DNA of 64,000 nt, from assembly GCA_963751245.1 (NCBI GenBank), contig CAVVTR010000012.1, positions 1-64,000 of the forward strand. Direction: 5' to 3'. Below, piece after piece: positions 27,802 through 36,800 of the stretch. Source of the DNA: CAVVTR01 sp963751245 (GTDB lineage: Bacteria > Acidobacteriota > Thermoanaerobaculia > Thermoanaerobaculales > Thermoanaerobaculaceae). The notes beneath the pieces are model-generated. The model searched no databases. It was not told the DNA's origin and saw nothing but the letters and a program-made list of their open reading frames with translations. The translations under genes were made by a program, and so were the position numbers. Position 1 is the first letter of the stretch. Every line of letters starts with the position of its first letter.

Positions 27802-29451
27802 TCACCGCTCGGAGACGGCCTGGAGCGCGCCGGCCATGGCCGACTCCGAGTCAATCAGGAACGTGGCCGAGGTGACCACGCGGTCCCCGGCGGCCAGCCC
27901 CGACAGCACCTCCACGAAAGCTCCGTCGCTGATCCCCGTCTGCACCGTCACGGGCTCGATGCGGTCGCCGGCGTCGAGGCGGAACGCATAGGCGCGCTCG
28001 CCCGTCCGTAGCACGGCGCCGGACGGAATCGCGAGATGCTCGCCGAGCTCCGCCGTCAGCAGCGCGACGGCGGGGAGCCCCGGCCGGAGCAGCTGTTCCG
28101 GGTTGTTCAGCTCCACACGCACCCGCTGTGTCCGGGTCTCGGGGTCGAGGAACGGGGCCACCGCGGTGAGACGTCCGGGAAACACGCGTCCCGGCAGGGC
28201 GGGCGCCTCGATCTCGAGGGTCGTCCCCACCGGGATGTAGGGCGCGTCGGAGGCGAGGAGGTCGACCTCCGCCCAGACCCTGGAGAGGTCGGCCACGACC
28301 ATCAGCTGATCGCCTGCCTGGACGCTCTGGCCGGGGATCACCGACTTCTCGGCCACCGAGCCCGACGCGGTGGCGTAGATGAACAGGTCGTTGAGCTTGA
28401 GGGGGTCCTTGGAGTAGGTCTTGATCTGGGCCTCGGAGAAGCCCCACCGCTGCACCCGCTGGAGCAGCAGGGGAGTGGCGAGCAGGCTCTGCGGGTAGGC
28501 CAGCTGGGTCTGGTCGAACCGCCGCGCCAGCACCAGGTTGGGGTCGGGCATGGGTTGTGCCGAGGACCCCTGACCCATGTAGTAGAGGTCGCTGCGCAGG
28601 TCGCGGAGCGCGTCGACGTTGTAGAGGCGGGCGAGCGGCTGGCCGACGTGGACGGCGTCGCCCTCGCCCTGGACGTAGAGCGTGTCGAGCCATCCGGCGA
28701 CGGGGGCCGTGATGCGGAACAGGCGCCCCTCGTCCGGAACGATGCGAGCGGCGGCCCGCACGTGACGCACGAAGCGGTGGGTGGCGACGGTCCCGGTGGT
28801 CATTCCGAGCAGCCGCCGCTTCTCCGCGGGTACCTCGACGGCGGCGAGGCCGGGGGGTGGCTCGAGGTCCGCGGCGCCGGCCGCCGGTCCCTCGCGCGGC
28901 ACCAGCGCCATGCCGCACTTCGGGCAGCGGCCCGGTTCAGCCGAGGTGACCTCGGGGTGCATGGGGCAGGTGTAGACGGCGTGCCCGGCGGCGGGGGGCG
29001 GGCCTTCGTCCCGGGCCACCAGCGCCATGCCGCAGATGGAGCAGGAGCCGGGGTGGTCGGAGACCACCTCGGGGTGCATGGGGCAGACGTAGACGGCGTG
29101 CTCGGCGTGGCCCGCAGCCCCGGCCGCCGGTCCCTCGCGCTGCACGAGGTCCATGCCACACTTCGGGCAGCGGCCCGGTTCAGCCGAAGTGACCTCGGGG
29201 TGCATGGGGCAGGTGTAGACGGCATGCTCGGCGTGGCCTGCCGGCCGGGGCGACGAGGCGTCCTCACGGGCGACGAGGCGCATGCCGCACACGGGGCAGT
29301 CACCGGGGTGGTCGGACACGACCTGGGGATGCATGGGACAGCGGTACTCGGCCTGTTGGTGCGAGGTCCCACGTCCGCATCCCACGATGGTGAGGGCCAG
29401 CACCAGCATGAGCCAGCCGGTCACGACGACGCGTCGAGCTTCGAACCTCAT
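27802..29451 (-). CDS. cusB: CusB-type membrane-fusion lipoprotein with four metal-binding modules
   Basis: 549 residues. A lipobox (TIVGC, Cys25) makes it a probable lipoprotein. Four heavy-metal-binding modules follow, near residues 35-62, 79-104, 121-146 and 160-186, each CPMHPxV...CGMxLV. Modules 1 and 3 (VVSDHPG) and 2 and 4 (VTSAEPGRCPKCGM) form an A-B-A-B pattern, so a two-module block was duplicated. The rest is the adaptor: TAPVAGWLDTLYVQGEGDAVHVGQPL, a helical hairpin region and VFPGRLTAVAPFLDPETRTQRVRVEL. It links CusA to an outer-membrane channel and may hand over Cu(I). Most relatives carry one or two such modules. Confidence 0.92.
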   Translation of the reverse strand: MRFEARRVVVTGWLMLVLALTIVGCGRGTSHQQAEYRCPMHPQVVSDHPGDCPVCGMRLVAREDASSPRPAGHAEHAVYTCPMHPEVTSAEPGRCPKCGMDLVQREGPAAGAAGHAEHAVYVCPMHPEVVSDHPGSCSICGMALVARDEGPPPAAGHAVYTCPMHPEVTSAEPGRCPKCGMALVPREGPAAGAADLEPPPGLAAVEVPAEKRRLLGMTTGTVATHRFVRHVRAAARIVPDEGRLFRITAPVAGWLDTLYVQGEGDAVHVGQPLARLYNVDALRDLRSDLYYMGQGSSAQPMPDPNLVLARRFDQTQLAYPQSLLATPLLLQRVQRWGFSEAQIKTYSKDPLKLNDLFIYATASGSVAEKSVIPGQSVQAGDQLMVVADLSRVWAEVDLLASDAPYIPVGTTLEIEAPALPGRVFPGRLTAVAPFLDPETRTQRVRVELNNPEQLLRPGLPAVALLTAELGEHLAIPSGAVLRTGERAYAFRLDAGDRIEPVTVQTGISDGAFVEVLSGLAAGDRVVTSATFLIDSESAMAGALQAVSER

Positions 29452-30057
29452 CCCTCTCTCCTCATGTGGCACCCCGCTGGAGTCCGCAGAGCAACCCGGC
29501 GAGAACGCCGAACCGGTCCTCGCCCGCACACCGATCACTAACAGACCGCACCGCGGGGGTCCACGGTCATCGCGCCTGTAGCTTGAGACTACGATGAGGT
29601 TACCGGGCCACGCGAGGCAAGAGTGAAAACTACGCGCTCGACCGGGAGGGGAGGCTGCCGGTCGGGCGGCTACGGCCAGCGCCATCCGCCCCTTCGAAGC
29701 CAGCCGTCGCCGAGCGGACACGTGCTGGGGTGAGCACGTAGATTCTACGTGCAAGGGCCAGGCTCGGCCGAGGTTTAGTACGCTGGTAGCCAAGACCTTG
29801 CGCACGTACATTGGCGGCAACAGCACGGAAGCGTCACCACCTCGCTTCGCTCCAGAGGGGTTGCCCATGAGACGGCTCACAGCCTTATCCGCCCGCGTCG
29901 TGTTTCCTGCGGTGCACCGACACCCGGGGATCGGCCGGTCCGTGACGGGAGGCGTTGCTCCGGTCGTCATCGCGCGCCCGGCCACCGTGGGCGCCTCCTG
30001 GACGTCGGCGACGCGCCATGGCCTCTGCGGCGTCTGCCCGCACGCCGGTGAGCGCGG
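29452..30057. promoter_or_regulatory. Divergent control region of the metal island
   Basis: 606 bases between the cusB-type gene and the Cys-rich peptide gene with no convincing coding frame. It holds the palindrome at 29734-29752, a CACGTG at 29719, and a further CACGTA half-site at 29803-29808. The start sites are not obvious. It probably controls the efflux genes on one side and the Cys-rich peptide and TonB receptor genes on the other. Confidence 0.6.
29734..29752. promoter_or_regulatory. Palindromic operator, CACGTA-N5-TACGTG (site 1)
   Basis: A perfect inverted repeat GCACGTAGATTCTACGTGC (9-base arms around a central T). The core CACGTA-GATTC-TACGTG is shared, with different central bases, with the site upstream of the multicopper oxidase at 38521-38541. 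The binding protein is unknown. Confidence 0.65.
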
Positions 30058-30432
30058 ATGGCCCAGCGCGGGCTAGCCCTGCTGGTGGCCCTGGCGGTCC
30101 TGCTGCCGGGGATCGCGGCTTCGCCGCGGCCACTGGCGCACAGGGCCGCAGCCGCGCACCACTGTTCGAACCCCTTGTGCCGGTGCGACTCGAAGCACTG
30201 CCACTGCGGCTGTTGCGGAGCCTCCCACACCGGGAGCGGACCGGGCGTGGGCTGTGGGTGCGGGAGCCGGCCGGCCGGCCCGTCGCTGCTCGAGGAGCCC
30301 GCGGACGTGCCGCGCGCCGTCACCGTTCGGCGGGTGATGCCGGCTGATCGCCTGCTCGACGTTCCGCCGCCGCCGCCGGAGGGGTTCTCGCCCTCCGGGG
30401 ATGACCCCGTCCCCAGACCTCGCCTGGTCTGA
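30058..30432 (+). CDS. Secreted Cys/His-rich small protein
   Basis: 124 residues: signal peptide (ALLVALAVLLPGIAAS), then a cluster of nine Cys and five His between residues 34 and 68 (HHCSNPLCRCDSKHCHCGCC, then GCGCGS), then a Pro-rich tail with no Cys. Family not recognised. The density of thiols and imidazoles, export, and position between a CusBA-like pump and a copper-type TonB receptor suggest a periplasmic or surface metal-binding peptide, comparable in idea to a metallothionein; this is inference. No strong ribosome-binding site is visible before the ATG. The TonB gene starts 64 bases after its stop. Confidence 0.65.
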   Translation: MAQRGLALLVALAVLLPGIAASPRPLAHRAAAAHHCSNPLCRCDSKHCHCGCCGASHTGSGPGVGCGCGSRPAGPSLLEEPADVPRAVTVRRVMPADRLLDVPPPPPEGFSPSGDDPVPRPRLV

Positions 30433-30496
30433 TCCTCACGTTGTCCGACACCGTAGCGCGAGGCCGCGGCGCCACGCCGTGGACGAGGAGGGCGAA

Positions 30497-32785
30497 ATGG
30501 GAGCGAGCATCCCACGCTTCGTTGGACTGCTCACGATGATGCTGATGGCGACCGGGGCGGAGCTGGCGCTCGGAGGGACGCTGACCGGTGTGGTCAGGGC
30601 CTCCGACGGCGTGGGCCTTCCGGGAGCCGTGCTCACGCTCACCGACGGAGGGGGTGCGAGCAGGGTGGTGGTCTCCGGCGCCCAGGGTGTCTACCGGGCC
30701 TCGGACCTTCCTGCGGGCGCCTACCGGCTCCGGGTCGAGCTGACGGGTTTCGAGGCCTCCGAGGTCGACCAGGTCGCGGTGACCGGGGAGTCGATCCGCG
30801 CCGTGGATGTCGTGTTGAAGGCGTCGACCTTCCGCGACTCGGTCACGGTGCTGGGCGGTTCGCCCCGGGATGCGCTGTCCGCAGCGGAGCTGCGGGAAAC
30901 GGCGGCCCGGGAGCTCGCCGACGCGCTCGGGCGCGTGGCCGGCGTCGTACGGCTGCGCAAGGGGGGGATCGGGTCCGACGTGGTCCTTCGCGGCTACAAG
31001 GAGGAGAACCTGAACGTCCTGGTGGACGGCGTCCGCGTGAGCGGCGCCTGCCCCAGCCACATGGATCCACCGGCGTTCCACACCGACCTCGCCGAGATCG
31101 ATCACGTCGAGGTGAGCAAGGGTCCCTTCGACGTGCGCAACGCCGGCAGCCTCGGGGGAGCCGTCAACCTGGTGACGCGCAAGCCGGAACCGGGGGCGGC
31201 CGTCGATGCGACGGTGGTGACGGGCTCCTTCGGCTACCTCAACCCCTCCGTCTCGGCCTCGTATGGATCGCCCGCCTTCTCGGTCCTGGCCGGGATTGCG
31301 ACGCGCACTTCGAAGCCGTTCTCCGACGGCCGGGGGCGGCGCTTCACGGAGCTCGCCAATTACCGCGCGAGCGCGCGGGACACCAACGCGTTCGACACCG
31401 CCGCCGGCTGGGTGCGGGCGGGGTTCACACCCGCGGACGATCAGTTCCTCCACATCGCGTACATGCGCCAGGAGGCCGACCAGGTCCTGTACCCCTACCT
31501 GTTCATGGACGGGGTGTGGGACAACACCGACCGCCTGAACCTCGGCTGGGAGATGCGGGGCAGGGGGCGGATCCGGGCCGTGCGGGCCCAGGCGTACGCC
31601 TCCCGGGTGCGCCACTTCATGACGGACCAGCTGCGCACGTCGTCCGCCGGCGCGCCCCGGGGGTGGAGCATGGGGACCCGCGCGGACACGGACACTGCCG
31701 GCGCCAAGGTCGAGGCGGAGGTGGGATGCCTGACCGTCGGAGCGGAGGGGGTCCGGCGAGAGTGGAACGTCACGACCGCCCTCGCCGGCATGCAGTACCG
31801 GGAGCAGGCGTCCCTCCCCGACGTGGTCATCGACACGGTCGGCGTCTTCGGGGAGCTCTCCCGGCCGGTGGCGGAGGCGCTGGAGCTACAGGCCGGCGCC
31901 CGCTTCGACCGTGCCGACTCCGAGGCCAAGAGCTCCCTGGCCAACACCGGTCTGTACTGGGCGTTCAACGGCACGCGCGAGACCTCCGCGACCGACACCA
32001 TGGCCTCGGGCTTCGTGCGGCTGGTCTGGCAGCCATCGCAGGCAGTGACGATCGCCGCGGGGCTCGGGCGCACCTCCCGCATCCCCGACCCTCGCGAGCG
32101 GTACTTCGGTCTGCAGCGCGCGGGGACGGACTGGGTCGGCAACCCGCGGCTCGACGCCACCTCGAACACCGGAGTGAGCCTCCAGGCGTCGTGGCAGGGG
32201 CGCGGGCTCTTCGTGGCCGCCGCCGTGTTCGACGATTCCCTCCGCAACGCCATCGTCGTCCACAGCCAGGAGCTCCAGCACCCGGTGCCGGGCGTCAAGA
32301 ACCCCAGGGCCTTCTCCTATGCCAACACCGACGCTCGCAAGCGGGGCGGTGAGCTGACCGCCACGGCCGGCCTCTCCGACACGCTCTTCCTCAGCGGACA
32401 CCTCGCGTGGGTGCGTGGAAGCAAGGACCCACGGCCCGAGATCGGCATCACCTCGGACGTGCTGGCGGAGATGCCGCCCCTCACCGCCCGGATCGCCGCG
32501 CGGTGGGAGCGACGGCGGACCTTCGCGGAGCTCGAGGGCGTGTTCGCGGCCGCCCAGGACCGGGTCGACCGCGACCTCCAGGAGCAGCCCACACCCGGTT
32601 GGGGCGTCGCCAACCTCCGTGTCGGTGCCCGCCTGCACGGCTTCCTGGTGTCCGTCGCCCTCGGCAACCTCTTCGATCGCTTCTACTACGAGCACCTGTC
32701 GTACCTGAGGGACCCGTTCCGCTCGGGGGCGCGCGTCCCGGAGCCCGGCCGCAGCCTCTCGATGGCGCTCTCCTACGCCCTGTGA
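30497..32785 (+). CDS. TonB-dependent receptor, probable copper type (OprC/NosA-like)
   Basis: 762 residues. Signal peptide, then a carboxypeptidase-regulatory-like domain (residues 27-108, TLTGVVRASDGVGLPGAVLTLT), plug domain (SVTVLGG; GGIGSDVVLRGYKEENLNVLVDG) and barrel ending in AL. The plug carries GACPSHMDPPAFH (Cys185, Met189): CxxxM with following MDPP is the signature of the TonB-copper family; in Pseudomonas OprC the Cys and Met of this motif bind Cu. GGAGGG precedes the ATG at 30497. It would import or bind copper at the outer membrane using TonB energy. An N-terminal regulatory-like domain is common in Acidobacteriota receptors. Confidence 0.88.
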   Translation: MGASIPRFVGLLTMMLMATGAELALGGTLTGVVRASDGVGLPGAVLTLTDGGGASRVVVSGAQGVYRASDLPAGAYRLRVELTGFEASEVDQVAVTGESIRAVDVVLKASTFRDSVTVLGGSPRDALSAAELRETAARELADALGRVAGVVRLRKGGIGSDVVLRGYKEENLNVLVDGVRVSGACPSHMDPPAFHTDLAEIDHVEVSKGPFDVRNAGSLGGAVNLVTRKPEPGAAVDATVVTGSFGYLNPSVSASYGSPAFSVLAGIATRTSKPFSDGRGRRFTELANYRASARDTNAFDTAAGWVRAGFTPADDQFLHIAYMRQEADQVLYPYLFMDGVWDNTDRLNLGWEMRGRGRIRAVRAQAYASRVRHFMTDQLRTSSAGAPRGWSMGTRADTDTAGAKVEAEVGCLTVGAEGVRREWNVTTALAGMQYREQASLPDVVIDTVGVFGELSRPVAEALELQAGARFDRADSEAKSSLANTGLYWAFNGTRETSATDTMASGFVRLVWQPSQAVTIAAGLGRTSRIPDPRERYFGLQRAGTDWVGNPRLDATSNTGVSLQASWQGRGLFVAAAVFDDSLRNAIVVHSQELQHPVPGVKNPRAFSYANTDARKRGGELTATAGLSDTLFLSGHLAWVRGSKDPRPEIGITSDVLAEMPPLTARIAARWERRRTFAELEGVFAAAQDRVDRDLQEQPTPGWGVANLRVGARLHGFLVSVALGNLFDRFYYEHLSYLRDPFRSGARVPEPGRSLSMALSYAL

Positions 32786-33000
32786 CCCGGGCGGCGTGAC
32801 GCGTCCGCCAGGCAGGATCGAGCGGTATCCGGGAGTGGCGGCAAGACGACGACGCTGTACGCCGGCTGTCGCCGAGGCCGTCGAGTCACCCGCGCGTGGC
32901 ACCACCTGTGAACACATCGACCCGGTTCAGCTCTGCCGAGGGCTCTCGAACTGGAGCGGCCCACGGTCCACGTGTCGCCGAGTGCGACCACAGGAAGATC

Positions 33001-33028
33001 AAGCCCCCGGGCCGGCTCCCGGGGGCTT
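33001..33028. terminator. Hairpin between convergent genes
   Basis: An 11-bp perfect stem (AAGCCCCCGGG / CCCGGGGGCTT, 6-base loop) between the TonB receptor gene and the S74-type gene, which converge here. T-runs are weak on both sides, so it is a likely but unproven bidirectional terminator. Confidence 0.6.
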
Positions 33029-33058
33029 GCTGGTACGGTTCAGAGTGACGGTTGGAGA

Positions 33059-33834
33059 CTACTTCTTCTCGAGGGCGTCGACCTTGGCCTTGAGCTCGGC
33101 GATGGTCTTCTGCTGCTGCTGCACGACCTTGGTCAGCACCGCCACCACGTCCATCGACGACAGCCCCTTGCGGTCCTTCGTCGCCACCAGGTCCGGCACG
33201 TCCTCGGCGATGAACCCCACGTGCGTCTCGTCGGCGGTGTTCTTGTACTGGTACGTCACCGGGGTCAACCCTCCAGCGTCTGCTCCGCCGCCTCGTCAGA
33301 AAGATCCTGGATGTCGTCCTTGTACGCCCGGCTCGACGCGTTCGTCCACACGCCCCCGGCCGTCACGTAAGCGCCGTTGGCCAGCTGCAGCGGGTACGTC
33401 GGCGCCGCCACCCCGATGCCCACGTTCCGGCGGAGGTGACCCGCAGCCACTCCGTCGTCGCGGTCTTGTTCGTGAACCTCAGCCCGCCCGTCGGCCAGGC
33501 CCCGGATCTGTCCCCCGGACGTGTCGGGACCCGTGAACAGCAGGATGAACGGCTCGCTCAGCGTCCGCTCCAGCAGCAGACCCGCCGTCGGCCCCGCCAC
33601 CGAGAACTGGTAGGACGAGTACCCCGACAGCCCCGTCCCGACCTTCAGCGCGCCCGTACCCACCAGCAGGTCGCCGCCTTCGACGTCCAGCATCGCCTGC
33701 GGCGTCGCCGTCCCCACGCCCACCTTGTCGTTCACCACGTACATCACCTCGCCCTGCGCCCGTACCGGGGCCGCGCTCATCATCAGTCCCCCCAGAACTG
33801 CCAGGGCCGCTACGATCACGATGCTCTTCCTCAT
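33059..33834 (-). pseudogene. Frameshifted S74-type self-cleaving fibre-like protein
   Basis: A signal peptide (SIVIVAALAVLGGLMMSAAPVRA) leads into a beta-repeat region (VGVGTATPQAMLDVEGGDLLVG), then SSRAYKDDIQDL and HVGFIAEDVPDLVATKD with a C-terminal coiled coil (VVQQQQKTIAELKAKVDALEKK), which is the peptidase S74 intramolecular chaperone seen in phage tail spikes and bacterial surface proteins; the Ser and Lys of SSRAYKDD are the expected dyad. Reading it through needs three frame changes: two compensating near 33430-33490 and one near 33265. Each looks like a single-base indel. No phage genes are nearby, so it is probably a surface protein. Confidence 0.6.
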
Positions 33835-33876
33835 GGCTGTCTCCTCCTCAGTTCTCTGTTCTCTTCTGGTCTTTTC

Positions 33877-36800
33877 CTAAGGTGCCAGTGTGGGATCAAG
33901 GGCTACCGTCAACGTGGCGCCGGAGCCCAGTGAAAACCCGTTCCTGAAAGCGACCATAGTGGCCGCGCGCAGCGTGAGAGCGGCCGGCGACACAACCTGG
34001 AGAGCCGGCCCCACGAAGAGGGACCCGCATGCCTGCACGGTCTGGACCGAAGAGACGGTCTGGTTTGCCAGCGTGACCGTGCAGCTGGTCACGGTGATGC
34101 TGACGACGGCGGGCGCGGAAGCAAGCCACGGATCGTGGGCTGTATAGGTGAAGCTGTCGGGCCCCGAGTAGCCCGTGTCCGGCGTGTAGGTGAACCCTCC
34201 GTTGACTTCGACCACGACCGTCCCGTGCGCCGGATTCGTGTCCACAGCCGCGGTGAGCGGGTCGCCGTCGGCGTCGGTGTCGTTGGCGAGCAGCCCCGGT
34301 GCGATGACCACCAGCGGGGTGTCCTGAGGTGTGGAGTAGGCGTCGGCAACCGCCACAGGCGGCGTGTTCACCCCGGCCACCGTGGCAGTGTCAGACCAGC
34401 CGGACAGCAGCGCCGGGCTGGCGCTCCAGACCTGGGTCAGGGGCGGCTTGAAGTTGTCATCCACGGCCTGCACGCGGTAGTAGAACGTCGTGCCGTGGGG
34501 CGCGGCCTGGTCGGTGAAGGCGATGGTGGAGCCGTACGCCGTGTTGGGGACGCTGGCGCCCACCGACACGACCGTGGGCGCCGGGAAGGCGGGGTCGGTG
34601 TCACGCTGGACCGTGAACGAGGACTCGTTGGCCGACATGTCGGTGAACGTGAGGTTGACGTTCGAGCCGTTGCGGACCCCGGCGAGGTTGCTCGGGTCCG
34701 GGGGCGGGACCTGGAGGATCATCGCCCGCATGAAGTCCATCTCCTCGTGCTCGAGGATGTGGCAGTGCCACACGTACTCCTGGCCGAAGTTCTGCAGCTC
34801 GTTGTAGATCGTCACGGGGTTGTTGTTCGGGTCCGCCGTGGTGAACTGACCCGTCGTGCCGAGCTGCCTGGAGGGATCGAGGGGGCGGATGCTGTCGGGA
34901 AGCGGCCAGGGCAGCACCGGCTTCTTGGGCCGGATGGCGATGATCACGTCCTCCAGCGGGTTCATTCGGATGGTGTCCTTCCACCCGACCTCGTTGGCGT
35001 CGGGCGGCTTGATGGCGCCGTCCCAGCCGACCCGATTGATGAGCTGCGTGTCGAACAGGTGCAGGTGGACGGGGTGCGTGTCCACGCCGTTGTGGGTGAT
35101 CTTCCAGATCTGCACCTTGTCGTTGGGCAGGAACTCCGTGGGCGGGTCGAGGTAGCCGTAGGGGATGGTCGTCTGGGTGAGGAAGTTGGTCAGGGGCAGC
35201 TCGACGCCCAACGTGGCGTTCATGCGGCCGTACTGCAGCTCGAAGAGCTCCTGGATCGCCTTGGACCCCATGGGAGTGGTCTGGCCCGTGGCCACGGCGG
35301 TGGCGCCGGTGCCGGCGGGGTCGTTGATGGTGATGGTCGGGGCCGAGGTGAAGCCCGTGCCGGGGTTGGTCACCGTGATGTCGGTGATCACGCCGTCGGA
35401 CACGGTGGCGGTCGCCGTCGCCCCGGTGCCGCCGCCGCCGGTGATGTCCACCGTTGGGGCCGTGTAGCCGGAGCCGCCGTCGGTGACGGTGATGCCGGGC
35501 AGCGGGCCGTTGAAGAAGGTGAGCGACGTGTCGAAGATCTGCGAGTAGGTGTCGGTGGCCGCGCCGTACGCCTGCTCCGGCACGTTGGGCGGATGCTGGA
35601 ACGTCTCGTACGCCGCGGGGAAAGCGGAGTTGAGGGCCGCCAGCGAGAAGTTGTTGCCGGGGCCCGTGCCGGTGACCTGGAACTGCATCATGGTACGGGT
35701 GTTCGGGCCGTAACCGGGCTGGGTGTCCGGCGCGCCGCCGGTCGAGGTCTGGTCGCCGTCACCGGTGAAGTAGTCGTTGCGGGTGTCGAACGCCGGGACC
35801 GGGGCGGGACTGTCGTTGTAGAGGATCAGGATGGAGCCCGACGGCACCGAGGCGAAGTCCACGATCACGTCGGCGCGTTCGGCGGGCATGAGGAAGAGCC
35901 CGTGGCTGAACACGTTGAGGACCGTGATGCTGCGGCGATTGTACTCGTAGTTGGTGGGCGTCGAGGGGATCACGGCCGGCCTGGGCAGGAGCCCGGCGTC
36001 CGTTCCGATCTGGATGATCGGCGGGCCCGCCGTGAGGGGATCGGGCACGCCCTCGGGGCGGGAGTCGGTCGGCCAGCTCGTCGGCCAGCAGTTGGCCGGC
36101 AGGCCGGTGCCGTTGAGCGGGGCGCCCGTGCCCGGGTCGATGGCGGCCGCGGTGAGGCCGCCCATCTCCGGAAACGCCGTGACCGTGGAGCACAGCGGCA
36201 GGGCTGAGTTCGCCGTGTGGACCACGGCCGGGACCATGGACACCTCGGTGCAGGAGGCGGCGTCGAAGGCGTTGCCGCCCTTGCAGACTTCGCCGTCCTT
36301 GTCGACGGCGTAGTAGAGCCCGAAGGTGAATCCGCGCGAGTTCGCGCCGTTGAGGATCTGGAACCGGTAGGCGGCCTGGTCCACCGCCATGAACGGATAG
36401 GCCGTGCCGTTGATCACCGGCGTATCCATCATACCTTCCATGGCCATGGACGGCACCGGTACGCCGGGGCACGCCACGGTCTCGCCCGGATACGCGATGG
36501 AGGTGCAGGGGTAGGGCTGGGCCACGAGCGTGGCCGGGTTCATCGGCGGCCAGAACCAGGGCCCGTAGTCCCAGCGGCCGAACGGGTTGGCGCCGCCGGG
36601 GTCGGCCGGGTTCTGGTTGGGGATGTAGATGTGCGGGTACCAGAGGCTGCCGTAGCCGCCCCATGCGGTCGCGTCCCAGGTCGGGTCCTGGGCGGCGAGC
36701 TGGCCGCCGGGAGCACCGTCGTCGGGGACGAAGGTCTTGTCCTGGACGACGAAGGGAATCAGGTGCGCGAGGTCCGCGGTGGCCAGGTTGGCCGTGTCGG

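Noticed and set aside
24249..27875. 1208-codon plus-strand frame opposite the RND pump
   Set aside because: A mirror of the pump gene, rich in Arg, Gly, His and Glu with no domain; the pump itself is unmistakable.
29452..29500. Sigma-54 type promoter (TGGCAC near 29467)
   Set aside because: The GC element of the -12 box is missing at the required spacing.
33059..33834. Prophage remnant suggested by the S74 domain
   Set aside because: No capsid, terminase, integrase or tail genes nearby, and the protein has a signal peptide.
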